Below are positions 1-12,039 of a stretch of 64,000 nt of DNA, in pieces. Each line of letters starts with the position of its first letter. Position 1 is the first letter of the stretch. Below the pieces are notes generated by a model that did not search any database, was not told the DNA's origin, and was given only the letters and a program-made list of their open reading frames with translations. This stretch comes from Serripes groenlandicus (taxonomy: Eukaryota; Mollusca; Bivalvia; Cardiida; Cardiidae): the NCBI GenBank assembly GCA_031761405.1, contig JASEVX010000007.1, forward strand, positions 25,570,859 to 25,634,858, in the 5' to 3' direction. A program made the position numbers and the translations under genes.

Positions 1-1110
1 TTTGTGTAAAAGGCATATAGTTCTAGAGAGGATATTAATCACAGGATAAGTGTTTTATCACGTAAGAAATATATTCGTATAAATACAATACAATATACTT
101 TATGGCATAAAACTACAAGTTGTTTTGTAAGTTTTAAACTGACGCGTGCTGCGAAAGAAAAACAACCTTGGTGTATTTATTACCTGCAAGAATGTGATGT
201 GAAGATAAAATCGCAAAAGTTCAAGGCAGGTCGATAATTATCTCTTCATGGTAAAACGCTTAGACCAAGCAAGCTTAAAATAGATCACGATGGCATGGTA
301 TCAAAATATATTGCCAGATATAAGACGTGTTTAGTATATTATAACAAAATGGCCCTAAATCGATATCCTGGGTGATAGTATAGTAGCCAAAATATATATG
401 CTAATAAAGGGGAAAATTTGATGAAGAATAAAAAATGAAACTGCAAAAGTGGACACTGTAAACGAAACAGCTTATCAGTCAATAATAATTGCATTAAGGC
501 ATTAAATCGTTGAACAATTTTAAGGGGGAACAATCAATGGTTTAGGAGATGAAGCCAAAGGTTCATTGGTCACAATTTTCTGATTTTTACTGGCGGCTTT
601 CTTTTTCAACCAATCAATATGGCTTGAAAAAGTTATTAAGAAGGTCATTAAAGAAACATAACTGCTAAATAATCTAGAAAGCCTACACAAAGTTTTATCA
701 GAATGGAATTATTAAATTTTATAATATTGCTAATTTTCTAATGCCGCCTGGCCCATGGTTTGCAACCAATCAATATTGAATGAACAAAGTGCGTAGAGAG
801 TCACTCAAGGAACATTTTTGCCAAATAATATTGGTATCAAACAGGTCGATTCAGAGAAGAATAATTTTAAAGATTGGGCATTTGTCTCCCTTCTGATGCC
901 GCAGCAACCAATGTTCTCAATATAGTTTTAATAGTTGAATAAATTTGAAAGAAGACCAACAAAGGAACATTCCTGTTAAGTTTGGTTTAAAGATTAGGAG
1001 GAGATTTCGTTTAAAGCTAAACTGTAACGACGACGACGGAATGAGAGTAATCAGAATAGCTCATCTTGAGCCTGTGGCTCAGGTGATTGAAAATCCCATT
1101 ACGTAAACAG
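1..1110. mobile_element. Diverged GGGCCATGATGGCCC-family repeat sequence
   Basis: Positions 348-500 (ATGGCCCTAAATCGAT, GAAAATTTGATGAAG, GTGGACACTGTA) match 55018-55145. Positions 590-1000 contain CCAATCAATATGGCTTG units as in the copy at 7527. It ends with CTTGAGCCTGTGGCTCAGG at 1063-1085, the family's 3' end. No gene is seen. Confidence 0.55.
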
Positions 1111-2670
1111 AACATAAGATCAATTTTTTCATCGCAGGTGTGAGGAAAGCTCTCATTATATATCATCTCCTTGTTTTAATGAATTGCTTTTATAAATATC
1201 TACCAGTTTGACTTAAATAAATATTGTAAATTGCTGAATGTGTGGTTTTACCTTACATGGCTATAGTGGAACTATAACAATTCTCATCAACAGTATCTTG
1301 CCGATTATAAAACAATTTTGTAGAAATATTCCATGGTGACCATCTATCCAAGTTCTTAAAATCGTGTTGCATGGTCTTAAAACGTGACCGCCACGGAGTT
1401 TGGCTGTTAGCTTTATATTGGCTTTAGTAAAACCTGTCAGCATTGGCATCTAGGACAAACCTACACGTAGACGACCTACAGTGAAGGCTCTGACCGATTA
1501 TAAAATAATTTCGAAGCAATGTTTCACTGGGTGACCAGCTATCAGATTCTTTCGATCAATATTGCTTTATCTAAAAACATAGCCGCCAGCGGCGGTGCTG
1601 TCTTGTCTATATTACTGAAGTAACACTTTTTAAGATCTTTACCTCAATAGTATCCGACCTATTTTCAAATAATGTTAAAAAAAATGTTCCTTGGTGACGC
1701 TCTATCAGATTTCTTAGTTATGTTGATTGGTCTTGAAACATGGCCGCCACAGTCGAAATGTGTATCTAGGACAAACTTACATGAAGACGACCCATAATGA
1801 AGGCTCTAGTAAGAATGCGCGAGTCTTCGTTAGACGGGGCCCATTTCTACACAAACAGACCTTGTTGTTATAACGTAGTGACGGAAACTGATCTATTTAT
1901 TCTAATAGATGTACGCCAATCGTTTTAGGTTGCAAAAAAAAAAGAAGCGCAATTATATAATAACAGTATTCGGACAGACAGCCTGAAAGGCAAATATTCA
2001 GCAGAGACTTAATAGTTAACGTCCCTTTTAACACTGTGAACGAACTCTTCTTGCTTAGTAACCCTTTTGCACGCTCAACAAATCCGCATCAGACGACTTT
2101 TAAAAGATGCAGAAGATATGAAAAATATCAATAAAAAAAAAGTAAATTTACTAAATAAATTTTAAAATAGTATGACAAGTGGGCAATCTTCTTATAAAGA
2201 GCAATTGCTGATGTTGCCATATTATTGTCAAAAGTCGGTTGCGTCTGTTCTCGGAAAAGGGTCAAAATTGTTTTATCGCAAAGATAACGTCAATTATAGT
2301 CGATTCCTGCCTTAAACCAGTTTGCTAATTATAGCTCAGCTAACTGCATGCTGTCAACTTGTCTCCATCATTCTGTTAACCGTTTACCTGATCAATTACT
2401 TTATCGGTCCTCTGCTTTGATATGTGAATATAAAAAGTTATATTGAACAGAAATAGCAATTGCGTCTTACTGATCCCGTTACGGCATTATAGAAAGGTGC
2501 TTCAGTTTCACACAAGACGGGCTTCAATTATAGTGAAAAGTTACCTCGTACTCAACGATACATGTCCGTCTTAATGCAGGTGAACGTTGAAGGCGCTGCA
2601 TGGCGACTGTCAATCGGAGTCTTCACTCTGCATTAATGCTACAAGACATGCTCGCAGGACGTTGTATAGG
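1111..2670. repeat. Non-coding, diverged repeats
   Basis: Three degenerate units at about 1260-1450, 1480-1620 and 1650-1790 share GACCATCTATC/GACCAGCTATCAG and ACATGGCCGCCA-like blocks, in inverse sense to the repeat at 590-1000. Positions 1800-2670 show nothing recognisable. Confidence 0.4.
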
Positions 2671-2671
2671 T

Positions 2672-2850
2672 TTTCCGCCGTGGCCGAGTGCTTGGCGGCG
2701 GTTATGGTGGATTGCCCTAAGGCAATTCATATGGTTATGCCTTAAATGGTTTATTTACCAAGGGATCACTAAGTGAGCTTTCGCCGTGTTATAACTGAAT
2801 AATGTTGAAAACGGCGTAAAACCCAAATAAAACAAACACAACATCTCGAT
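2672..2850 (+). mobile_element. tRNA-derived SINE
   Basis: The head GCCGTGGCCGAGTGCTTGG resembles a Ser/Leu-type tRNA A-box region. The end GTTGAAAACGGCGTAAAAC followed by A-rich sequence matches the tail of the SINE at 38378 and of the copy at 4730. Confidence 0.55.
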
Positions 2851-2954
2851 ACTTAATGTCGGGTCCATGATCTGCTCTCCCAAGCATTCTTTATTATTCA
2901 TTGATTGAAGTTCAAGGCTGGTTTTTTTTAACAGTAGTTCAAACAATGTTTTTT

Positions 2955-3172
2955 AAAGTAAACCCATTATATCACGGCGGCCAGTTACTTTTCCAAGACA
3001 TGTAGATTCCTTCCCACAACGATTGTTAAGCCACTTTGATGAAGACGAATGCCGCTTGTCACAAAACCTTTTATCAGTTACCAGAAAGACAGAATGGCCT
3101 AAAATTGGGTTCGAACGCATGACTCCAGAAATGATAACCCTCGTCGATATAGACCTAGCTATCGGGACAACA
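2955..3172 (-). mobile_element. tRNA-derived SINE fragment
   Basis: On the minus strand the sequence TAGCTAGGTCTATATCG (A-box region) and GCGTTCGAACCC (B box) at about 3172-3108 form a tRNA-like head. The body includes the ATATCACGGCGGCCAGT block shared with the SINE at 38378. Confidence 0.5.
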
Positions 3173-4700
3173 TAACCGTCCTACAAATAATGTTTTCAGA
3201 AAAAAAATTATATAAGAGAGGCCTAGCAAAGATCAAAGGAGATCCATAAGATACTTTGAGCGATTCCTCGATGTATGTTGAATGCATTTATATATTTTAA
3301 GCTTCGAAATTTTGTTAAAGGCAAGTAATAAAATCATATTAAGAAAACAGCGCTGCAGCATATTTGTTACGCTGTGTTCAAAAGTCAGTTTCCTCCCATG
3401 TATTGGTTTGTGTAATAGGTATATTCGAATTACTACATGTCAAAAGTGTTCACCGTTTTTCAGTAACAATTGACCTGATCAAGGCGACAGTTGATATGAA
3501 GTCAAATATGCTGCAGATAAGTATCGTTTCTCCTCAATGTTTTGAAACTAATCCTATTTTCTAGACCTTTAATGTTTCATAAAAACGGACAACACTTATG
3601 TATCATATCAAGTTTACGTAAATAAACCTCTTAACGTCGGTTTTCTGGTGATCGACGACGCCAGTGTAATGGCAGACGAATGCATTCAACCCCGAAGATA
3701 CTACTATTAGCTGACCGATATTACAGAAATGACGTCGGAGAGACTATTATCATCGAATTCGGAAAAGATATAATTTCCACTTATGCTTCGGAATAGATGT
3801 TGCTAATACGTGACAATTTAACCTAGCGACACGCATTTTGGATAAGGACCACGACTAAGTTACTCATTATTTCGACATTGTAACTCGTATGTTCCCGCCA
3901 TTGCGTGAACTGTTCATAACTTGACATGGCATAACTATGTGTCATAATTGTTGTGTGTTTACCTGCCTTCTTGCGATTAAAATGGCACGATTATGTTGGT
4001 CGGTGCGAGGCCAAAGTTCGTGCACATGTCAACGTCGCTTAAGGATGGTTTCTCTTACTTCAGGTCACTTGCATCCTTTAAAACATTTACTTTGTCTCGA
4101 CATAGGCTTATCCATATTGTAAAATAATGTAGGAGTATTTGATAAGAATTAACGACCCCATTACATCATAGGTAAACATAATACATTCTATCTAATCACG
4201 GTTTTAAGACGCTTACGTTTTCAACGACGTCGTAAAGTCTATAAAAAGATCCAGTAGACTGTTTCCATAGAATCACTATAATAGTTATGTTGTATCAAAT
4301 TTACGGAGGCATCATATTCCATGTCATTGTTTATTGGACAGTTTATCCTCAATCCTTCGCAAGTATAACTTACTTTGTTTAAGCGCAAAACTGATCAGGT
4401 TATTTTCGATTTTGTTCTGAATTACTACTCTTTCGCATATATAGACACGTTTTTACATCTGAAAACATTGTGACAAAAAAGATATTCCTCGTCCTGAATA
4501 ACATCTCCTTTAACTACAATATGTTTAACTCTGTTTTTCTATTAAACTTTCATTTATAAAGACTTCATGGGTTTAATATTATACAGTCATATTGAATACT
4601 CTTGAATCCGTTGATACTTATAGTACATACATATAGTTCGCTCCACAAATTTCACATTACCATATAACATAAATAGTTTTCAGTCAACTCAAGCAAACAT
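3173..4700. other. No gene recognised
   Basis: I see no conserved protein, hairpin element or tandem repeat here. It may be old intergenic or transposon sequence. Confidence 0.4.
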
Positions 4701-4729
4701 GAATACGATCTTCTTTATGTATTCATATT

Positions 4730-5000
4730 TGCCCATGTGGCTGTGGGACGATTAATAAGAATGGCAGCCATAGTCTGACCCTTATATGAGCCGTAAGAGG
4801 TGGCTAAAGGGGACTGAATGATTTCTTGAGCTCTAGCAGGAGATGTGGTATTGGTTGTATACCTTTTATGTTTTATCTCCATGTAAATATAAGTAGTGGG
4901 ACCAACATCATCTTTCCCTACCACCGCGATTTGACATAAGCTGTTAAAAGCGGCGTAAAACCGAAAAACAAGAACATATATATATATATATATATGTAGG
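4730..5000 (+). mobile_element. SINE-like repeat with conserved GGCGTAAAAC tail and (TA)n
   Basis: It ends GCTGTTAAAAGCGGCGTAAA followed by ACAAGAACA and (TA)n, the tail shared with the other SINEs here. The 5' head is not a clear tRNA. Confidence 0.5.
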
Positions 5001-5518
5001 CCTATAGGATTCATAATTGAAATATCTTAAAAACTTAAGATGCCGTTTACTCCAAAATGTGCTTGTGTAATATTGACTAACAAACGGACCAACAGGCACG
5101 TGATTCAATCATACATGTACCACTGACAAATTTTGTTTTCGGGATGTACCAAGAATGTTCGAAATAACTTTTGTATCACCTGCAAAATTAGTCCACACAA
5201 AGATAGGCAATAATTAAATAACAAAAAAAAAGTACACAGCATAGTATTGCAAGGATGTTGCTTTTATTTGATACGTCCGTCATCATTTTCTTTAACATTT
5301 TTTATTGACTTTGTACTGCAGGATCATGTTACGGTTTGCAAGTCAAAATACGTTTATACCAGAAGTAATGTATCATCCAAGAGAAGAGGGAAAAAGTCAA
5401 GTTTAGTTCTTCAAACCAGATCTCCAACACATACATGCATTCCTTTCAATGTGTTAGTTTAAAACAAATCCATTAAACAAGTAGGCTAGATTGATCCTGT
5501 AGCGCTTACTTACATATC

Positions 5519-7161
5519 ATTAGTCGCCGGGCAGAATGAATGTATATTGTTTTATGGCGCATCGACAGCTAAGGTCATTTAGCGCGCAATTAAATTTAAT
5601 TATGCATGATCCCTGGGTAAACAAACCAGTACTAGGCTAGAAAATGTGCCTTGCCCAACGGCACTCCGCCATGACCGTAGTGCCGCGACTGGGGATCGAA
5701 CCCGGGACACCCGGTTTCGAAATCCCCGACGAAATTGTGTTTGTTTAAAAACACTAAGTAATGACACATCTGAAATGAAATAAATATTCCGATGTTTTAG
5801 GTATTTTTTTGTTTTTTTATTTTGACTCGCATTTATGTTTTTTTTGTTTTATTTACGAAGACAAAACAGTCCCTGTTAGCTAGACTGGTATACTTTATTT
5901 TACAATATATACTACGTGTACTCAAAAGGCGATAACTACACACCTTTACGTCGCAGTCTAATTTGTTACATACGCGCACCTGCTTGAAGCGTGACTCGCG
6001 AATACCAACTGCGTATCAATCTCCTTTGCAGAGAGCCGTCTCTTTACACTCACTTACAAATAGTAAATCGTAGGTGATTTAAAATGTTTATTTGGTTCGA
6101 AACAAATGAAGAAAAGAACAAACCGAGATAAAACTAGTTTTAATAGAAAAATTACTTTGAACGATCACTCTCTGCCTATAAAGAGAGTTTCAAGAACGAC
6201 ACCTCTGCGAATAAGAAAGAATCGGGTCTTTCGTACAAAATTATTTCGTCCTTGACAATTTTAAATGTGTCATTTAATTCCCTAAAGGCATATTGCTTCC
6301 GATCTGCATATTGTTATGCATCATTGACACAAGGGCGCTCATCATAATATAATTTTAAAACATGAGTAGTTTGTTATTTTCATTATAAAAAAGGAAGGAA
6401 AGAATTAAAATAAATTAACATGTTGTAGGGCTCAGTTTATGTTCGAAATTAAGTTTAAATTATACAACAATTTCAATGAGATTTAACTGTTTAGTTGATA
6501 TTATATTTCGAAGGTAGTCTAATTTATAAATATTGGACTTCATTTCAACATTTGTTAAAGTATGATATAATTAGGATACTAATATCATTTTGAGAAAAAG
6601 ATAAAACTCATGTCTTCAGCGATTTAACCCTTAACTCATTGTTTTAAAAGTAGATTGCTGCAAAGGTGTCCACTGTTGAGTTTAATAGAGGAAAGGCAAA
6701 ATGACGTGCTATTGCATGCAAATCCTAAATTGTCTGTTTTGTGGTTTTATTGAAAAATAATAAAATTCATATATTCTGACAAACATCTTGAAAAGTGTAT
6801 GTGGAATTCACAAATCTTATAATTATTCCTTAATGAAAGCACTGTATATATACTAAGACTAATGATTGGCAAGATTTCTCATTTCCATTACTGTTTATGA
6901 TCAATAATTAGTTGGTTGTGTGTATGGTCAACCTACTTTGGAATGGAGATTGATCATAAACAATGAAAGGCTTCAATTATCATTCACTTCGTTGACAAAA
7001 AAATGCAAGTTATGATACATTTTCACTTGACCCCACCCCTGATGTTCCAATATGCCCCTCAGTTGATAACTGTTTATTCAACTACTATAAGGTTAGTGTT
7101 ATGCATAACTGCACTATGGATATCCGGCGACATTGATGCGTTGCATCAACTTTCTCTTGTT
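5519..7161 (-). mobile_element. AACAAG-hairpin element, GTCGCCGG family, full length, minus orientation
   Basis: Read on the minus strand it starts AACAAGAGAAAGTTGATGC with a hairpin GTTGATGC/GCATCAA, then TGTCGCCGG, and ends CCCGGCGACTAA. The interior block TTTAAAAACACTAAGT and GATGTGTCAT-type sequence matches the copy at 22461-24028, which lies in opposite orientation. A tRNA-like SINE head with GGTTCGATCCCC (minus strand) is nested at about 5640-5735. Confidence 0.75.
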
Positions 7162-7526
7162 TCTTTGTATATAACGTGTTCATAAGCACTACACTACTAC
7201 CAATGTTGATCATTAAAACATAGCATGCCCTGTATTCAAACCTTACAATCCAGTGAAAAGTTGACCTTTGTATGACTAAGATTCGACTTGCCCTAGGTAT
7301 CATCAAAACCAACATTCTGGCAATTGAAAATTGCAGACTCGAAAGCATACTCCAACAGGATTAAAATCTTAAAATTGACCCACATTTGAATTTCACAAGT
7401 TTCCTGGTTATTACTTAGTTAATCTGACACAGTGACCTCATCTTTTATACAACATGTCCCATATCTAAATATAGACTAAATATCATTAAAATAAACATTC
7501 TGGCAAAATATCACCGTTCTTAATTC

Positions 7527-8576
7527 AACAAGAGGGCCATGATGGCCCTGGAATTGCTCACCTGATTTTTTTTTCACTTTAGCTATATAAGCCCCGCCCC
7601 CTGGCAGCCATAGTTTCCGACCAATCAACATGGCTTGAAGAAATCTGAAAGTGGGTCATCAAAGGAACATTTCTACAAAATTATTTGAAAATCGGCCAGA
7701 CACTTTTGGAGGAGAAGATATTTTAAGCTTTCACTATAGCCATATAATGCAAAATAGCCCTGCCCCCCTGGCGGCCATGTTTTTCGACCAATCAACTTGG
7801 ATTGAAGGAATCTGATAGAGGGTCATCCACGAAACATTTCTTCAAAATTATTTAAAAATCGGTCCGACACTTTCGGAGGAGAAGATTTTTTAAGTTTTCA
7901 CTATAGCCATATAAGGCAAAATAGCCCCGCCCCCCTGGCGGCCATGTTTTTTGACCAATCAACATGGCTTGAAGGAATCTAATAGAGGGTCATCCAAGGA
8001 GCATTTCTACAATTATTTGAAAATCTGCCAACCAGTTTGGGAGAAGAAGATTTTTTAAGTTTTCACTATAGCCATATAAGGCAAAATAGCGGCCATGTTT
8101 TTCGGCCAATCAACATGGCTTGAAGGAATCTCCTAGAGGGTCATCCAAGGAACATTTCCACAAAATTATTTGAAAATAGGCCTGACACTTTCGTCGGAGA
8201 AGATTTTTTAAGTTTTCACTATAGCCATATAAGTCAAAATAGCCCCGCCCCCCTGGCGGCCATGGTTTATGACCAATCAACATGGCTTGAAGTTATCTCA
8301 TAGAGGGTCATCCAAGGAACATTTCTACAAATGTATTTGAAAATCTGCCAACCAGTTTGGGAGAAGAAGAATTTTGAAGTTTTTTTCATTTCGTTGCCAT
8401 GGAAACCAGAATTCTGCATGGATCCCAAAAATTTGAAGGAAATCTGGTGAGGTCATTGAGAGGATGCTTTCTGTGAACTTTCATCCCAATGACCCACTGG
8501 TTACTGAGGAGAAGTTGACGCACGACGGACAAAAGGCGATCACAACAACTCAACTTGAGCTCAGGTGAGCTAAAAA
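7527..8576. mobile_element. AACAAG-hairpin element, GGGCCATGATGGCCC family
   Basis: The element starts AACAAGAG, then the hairpin GGGCCATGATGGCCC, then GCTCACCTGA. It ends GCTCAGGTGAGCTAAAAA. About five internal units of roughly 165 bp contain CCAATCAACATGGCTTGAAG and GGCGGCCATG. ACGCACGACGGACAAA precedes the 3' end. Confidence 0.8.
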
Positions 8577-8639
8577 TGCGACCGCTTCTCAGTGAACCAC
8601 ACATGTTGAGGACAAAGACATCTTTCGGTAGTATTGATA

Positions 8640-9600
8640 TGCTAGAAATTCAAAAGGCCATACTTCTGTGAACAAGATATCGGCGGAACAGATTGATGCA
8701 TGTGATGGAATCTCATAAAGGCTCACCCAAGAACCATTTCTAAAATAGTTTTTGAAAATCGACTCTATACACTTTCAGGAGGATATTACCTATGAATATG
8801 CGTCCCAATTGACCCAGTTGTTAACGCATGGATGCACAATGGAAGATTCTCCATAACAGAAGCTCGACTGGCGTTCAGCCAGTGGAGCTAACAATGAATG
8901 ATTACTAAGGTCCTTACAGTTACGATAATTTGTTTATTGACTACACAAAACGCACAAAAGCAAATCAAAATAGCTCACTTTGAGAACTGTGTGCTCAGAT
9001 GAGTAAAATATTTAAAACAAATTGAGTAACTAAATATTACAATAAGTAATAATGAGTAGTCGATCCCGTCGAACACACAACAAAATGGCCATGTAGGTCC
9101 TGGACTCGCTCACCTGAATTATTTACCCATCAACATGGTTCGAAGTAATCTTATAGAGGCCAAGCTACATTTCTATAAAATAATTTGAATATCGGCCTGA
9201 CACTTTCGGAGGAGAAGATTTTTAAAGTTTCCGCAACGACCGTATGAGGCAAAAAAGCCCCACCCCTGTCGGCCACGTTTTTTTTTTCACCAATCAACAT
9301 GTCTTGAAGGACTCTGATAGAGGGTCACCGAAGGAACACTTCTACAACATTATTTGAAAATCGGCCAACCATTTTGCGAGAAGATTTTTTTAAATTGTTT
9401 TCGTTTGGTTGCCATGGAAACCAGAATTATGCATGCATCCCAAACAATTCTGGTCTGGTCATTGAGAGGAATGTTGAAGGGAAAGTGTTGACCCTTCCCC
9501 TCCTGAATACTGCATATGTAATTAACGTTATCATCCTTTATTCTAGAACGGTTTTGCATATGTCTAGAGTACATTTCTAATGGATGCACAATGGATAACA
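8640..9600. mobile_element. Fragments of the same GGGCCATGATGGCCC family
   Basis: A 3' end (AATAGCTCACTTTGAGAACT, about 8967) is followed by a new 5' end AACAAAATGGCCATG with CTCGCTCACCTGAA at 9078-9117 and further CCAATCAACATG units to about 9600. Confidence 0.6.
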
Positions 9601-10127
9601 CTACCTTTCAAGATTATTCTGTATATGTGTAACTCAGTATAATAGCCGACCTCTGCCTCAATCACGTGTGTCAAATGATGTTTTGAAGTCAATCCTTTCA
9701 CACATACTACAAATCTGCAGCAGATGACTTTAAATCATCTAGGTCGAAACAAAGGAGAGTTCTATAAATAAACGTATATTTATTGAATAGAGTTGAAAAC
9801 AGCGTGGTAAACTGGCTTCTTTTGTCACACTGTTTTCCAATTTCGTCTACAGCAAATATTTCTATATGTTGGAAAGGGTTCAGTAAAACAGGACTAGCGT
9901 TTATGTCACATAAGGTAAACAACGGCCTTTGGAAATAGAAAAAAAAAAAATATTTATTCTCCCACTAGAGAAGTAAATAGAATTAAACAAATTCAATTTG
10001 GAGTAGCAAAAATCACAAAAACATCTTTATTTCAGGCTTTTTCGGATATACATTGAAACTTTTCTTAGATTTCGGTATGTGCAATACATTTATAAAGATG
10101 TTGTATTGTAGTTTTTAAATTATACAA

Positions 10128-10133
10128 TTTATT
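10128..10133 (-). other. Candidate polyadenylation signal AATAAA
   Basis: The minus-strand sequence CTGTAATAAATTG lies about 140 bp past the stop codon. Another AATAAA is only about 5 bp past the stop (10260-10265). Which is used cannot be told from sequence. Confidence 0.35.
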
Positions 10134-10270
10134 ACAGTTTCATATAAGTGGTTGTGGCCATTTGATGTTGCCTGAAGGTCAGTGGCCATTTGATTTTGAT
10201 TAAACTGTATCTGCAACATTTCCATCCAATTAGACTCCTTCCCTCGGATAAGTATAGTATTTATTTATGT

Positions 10271-10387
10271 CTATTCCAAATGGTTGGCCAGAAAGAGAGG
10301 GTTTCCGAACTTGGTGTCACTTTGTGTCACATCATCCTTGTCTTCCTGTACGTGTAATGGTTCCTTCTGACTCAAGCTTTCTCTATG
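10271..10387 (-). CDS. Exon 16: cytoplasmic tail and stop
   Basis: This exon has 117 bp: 38 codons plus TAG. The acceptor is TATCTCAACAG|CATAGA in phase 0. It encodes a hydrophilic tail with acidic HVQEDKDDVTQSD and near the end TKFGNPLFLANHLE. FGNPLF fits the FxNPx[YF] internalisation signal class known from LDL-receptor-type receptors, in line with an endocytic receptor. The tail after the membrane span is about 56 residues. Confidence 0.85.
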   Translation of the reverse strand, partial: HRESLSQKEPLHVQEDKDDVTQSDTKFGNPLFLANHLE

Positions 10388-10872
10388 CTGTTGAGATAAA
10401 CGGAAAAATAAAGTAGAAATGTACCTAAAGGTAATTTTACTCTAAGCGCCGGATTCAATTTTGAGATTCTTTGTTACAAGTGTAGCACCAGGCTATCTAG
10501 CACATCCACGCCATCTGAAGTATCTATACTTCTGGCTGCTCAACTAAACATTTTTATCTTGATTTTCTTATACTTGGCTATTGACGCTTTCGCACGTCCA
10601 TTTTAAAAATTTAGAATTGAAAGGGTTAATCAAGTACCCGATGTGACATTTAAGGGTCTTCAGCTTTTAAAATGTCTGAGGAAAAGTAGCAAAATATATA
10701 AATCCTGAAACTAATTTCAAATAGAGTTAAAACCAATGTCTACAACAGTTAAAGGTATTAAACTAAATTTACGTCAGGTAAACGGTTAATACCCTCGCTT
10801 ATGATAGAAAAACAAAAATGTCAATGTTAATAAATCGGTCTTGAGTATATGGCATATCGTTTTATTCTTTTA

Positions 10873-11554
10873 TTTACCGGGCGAAGAGGCCCTGTAAAGT
10901 TCACCTGAGTTCCATGGCGCTTAGTATGTGGTGTTCATAAATACTTATTAAGCTGTTATCTGATAACCAATTACTTTGTAAACGGATTTTGACTCGACAC
11001 GCTTTTTCAACTTAGCCTAGAGATCATTATGAAAAAAAATATTAAGACAAAGTTTCATTGGAGTGTCCACAAGATAGATATTAAAAGGTGTCTAGTGCCA
11101 TTGCTTTTGTCCCGACATGATCAATTTTCAAAATTGCGTAAATAACTTCAAGAATAACATTCTGACAAAGTCAGCTTCAACCTGCTCTCGAAAGTCAAAA
11201 ATGCAGTCTTAAAGTGTCCACATTTGACCTAGAGATCAAGTTATTTAGTCTTGTATTGTAACTGTACATGGTCCATATTTGAGCTTAGACTTAATTGCTT
11301 TATTTCTCTTTTTTTTCTGATTTTTTTTCTTCTAAATCTGGCCTTGTGTCCTAGTTTTTGACCTGATATGATCTTTATTCAAACTTTATTAATGATATAA
11401 GAAAAACATTCCGACAAGGTCTCAACATGCTGCATCAATGAAGACTAGATGAAAACTGGTGCTTCTATAGTGTCCACAGGCAAATTATTATATACAGTCG
11501 ACCGATGATTACAATAGCTCACCTTGAGCACTTGGGTGTGTGTTAGCTGAAATG
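10873..11554. mobile_element. Diverged GGGCCATGATGGCCC-family copy in intron 15
   Basis: The 5' end is GGGCGAAGAGGCCC then GTTCACCTGAG; the 3' end is AATAGCTCACCTTGAGCACT near 11510-11530. The interior is diverged and non-coding. Confidence 0.6.
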
Positions 11555-11620
11555 ATTAAATATTTAAAGATGCACCAGAGTGTCGATTTCCCCATAGATC
11601 TTGCATAAAAACATAATTAC

Positions 11621-11884
11621 CTGCTTTGATCTCCATTCATGAAGTATTTGCCAATAATTGCTTCTTGATGTTTTTATCCAAATCACTGCAGCACCAACTG
11701 TGAGTAGTATAACTAAAAAAGCAGCAGTGACAGAGATCCCAACTATGGCTCCTGACCCAATACTAGACTTTGAAGCCAATGGTGGTGCCGTGGTAACAGA
11801 GGTAAATGGTCCGGACATCAAATGAATAATGCCATTTGTACATTGAATGTTGCCTTTTATCACATAGGTATTGTTTACATAAAA
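11621..11884 (-). CDS. Exon 15: end of FAS1 domain C, stalk, transmembrane segment
   Basis: This exon has 264 bp and 88 codons in phase 0. The acceptor is TTTCTTTCAG|TTTTAT and the donor AAGCAG|GTAATT. Residues 1-26 complete FAS1 (GNIQCTNGIIHLM), residues 27-46 form a Ser/Thr/Pro stalk, residues 47-70 are an uninterrupted hydrophobic membrane span ending VIWI, and KTSRSNYWQ begins the cytoplasmic side. This makes the protein a type I membrane receptor. Confidence 0.93.
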
Positions 11885-12039
11885 CTGAAAGAAAAATATA
11901 TTTATTTCTTGTAACTTAACCCGTTGACACATTCGAGCACTTTTTTATCCATCTGTAGCAAACGACTTATATAAAATAGTGTGACAAAAGGAGAAATACC
12001 AACTCTTTTCAATAACTAGAATTGTTTTTGCAAAAAAAA

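Noticed and set aside
1..10270. A second protein-coding gene downstream of the receptor gene
   Set aside because: Short open frames here show no recognisable domain, splice pattern or conserved motif; most overlap repeat units.
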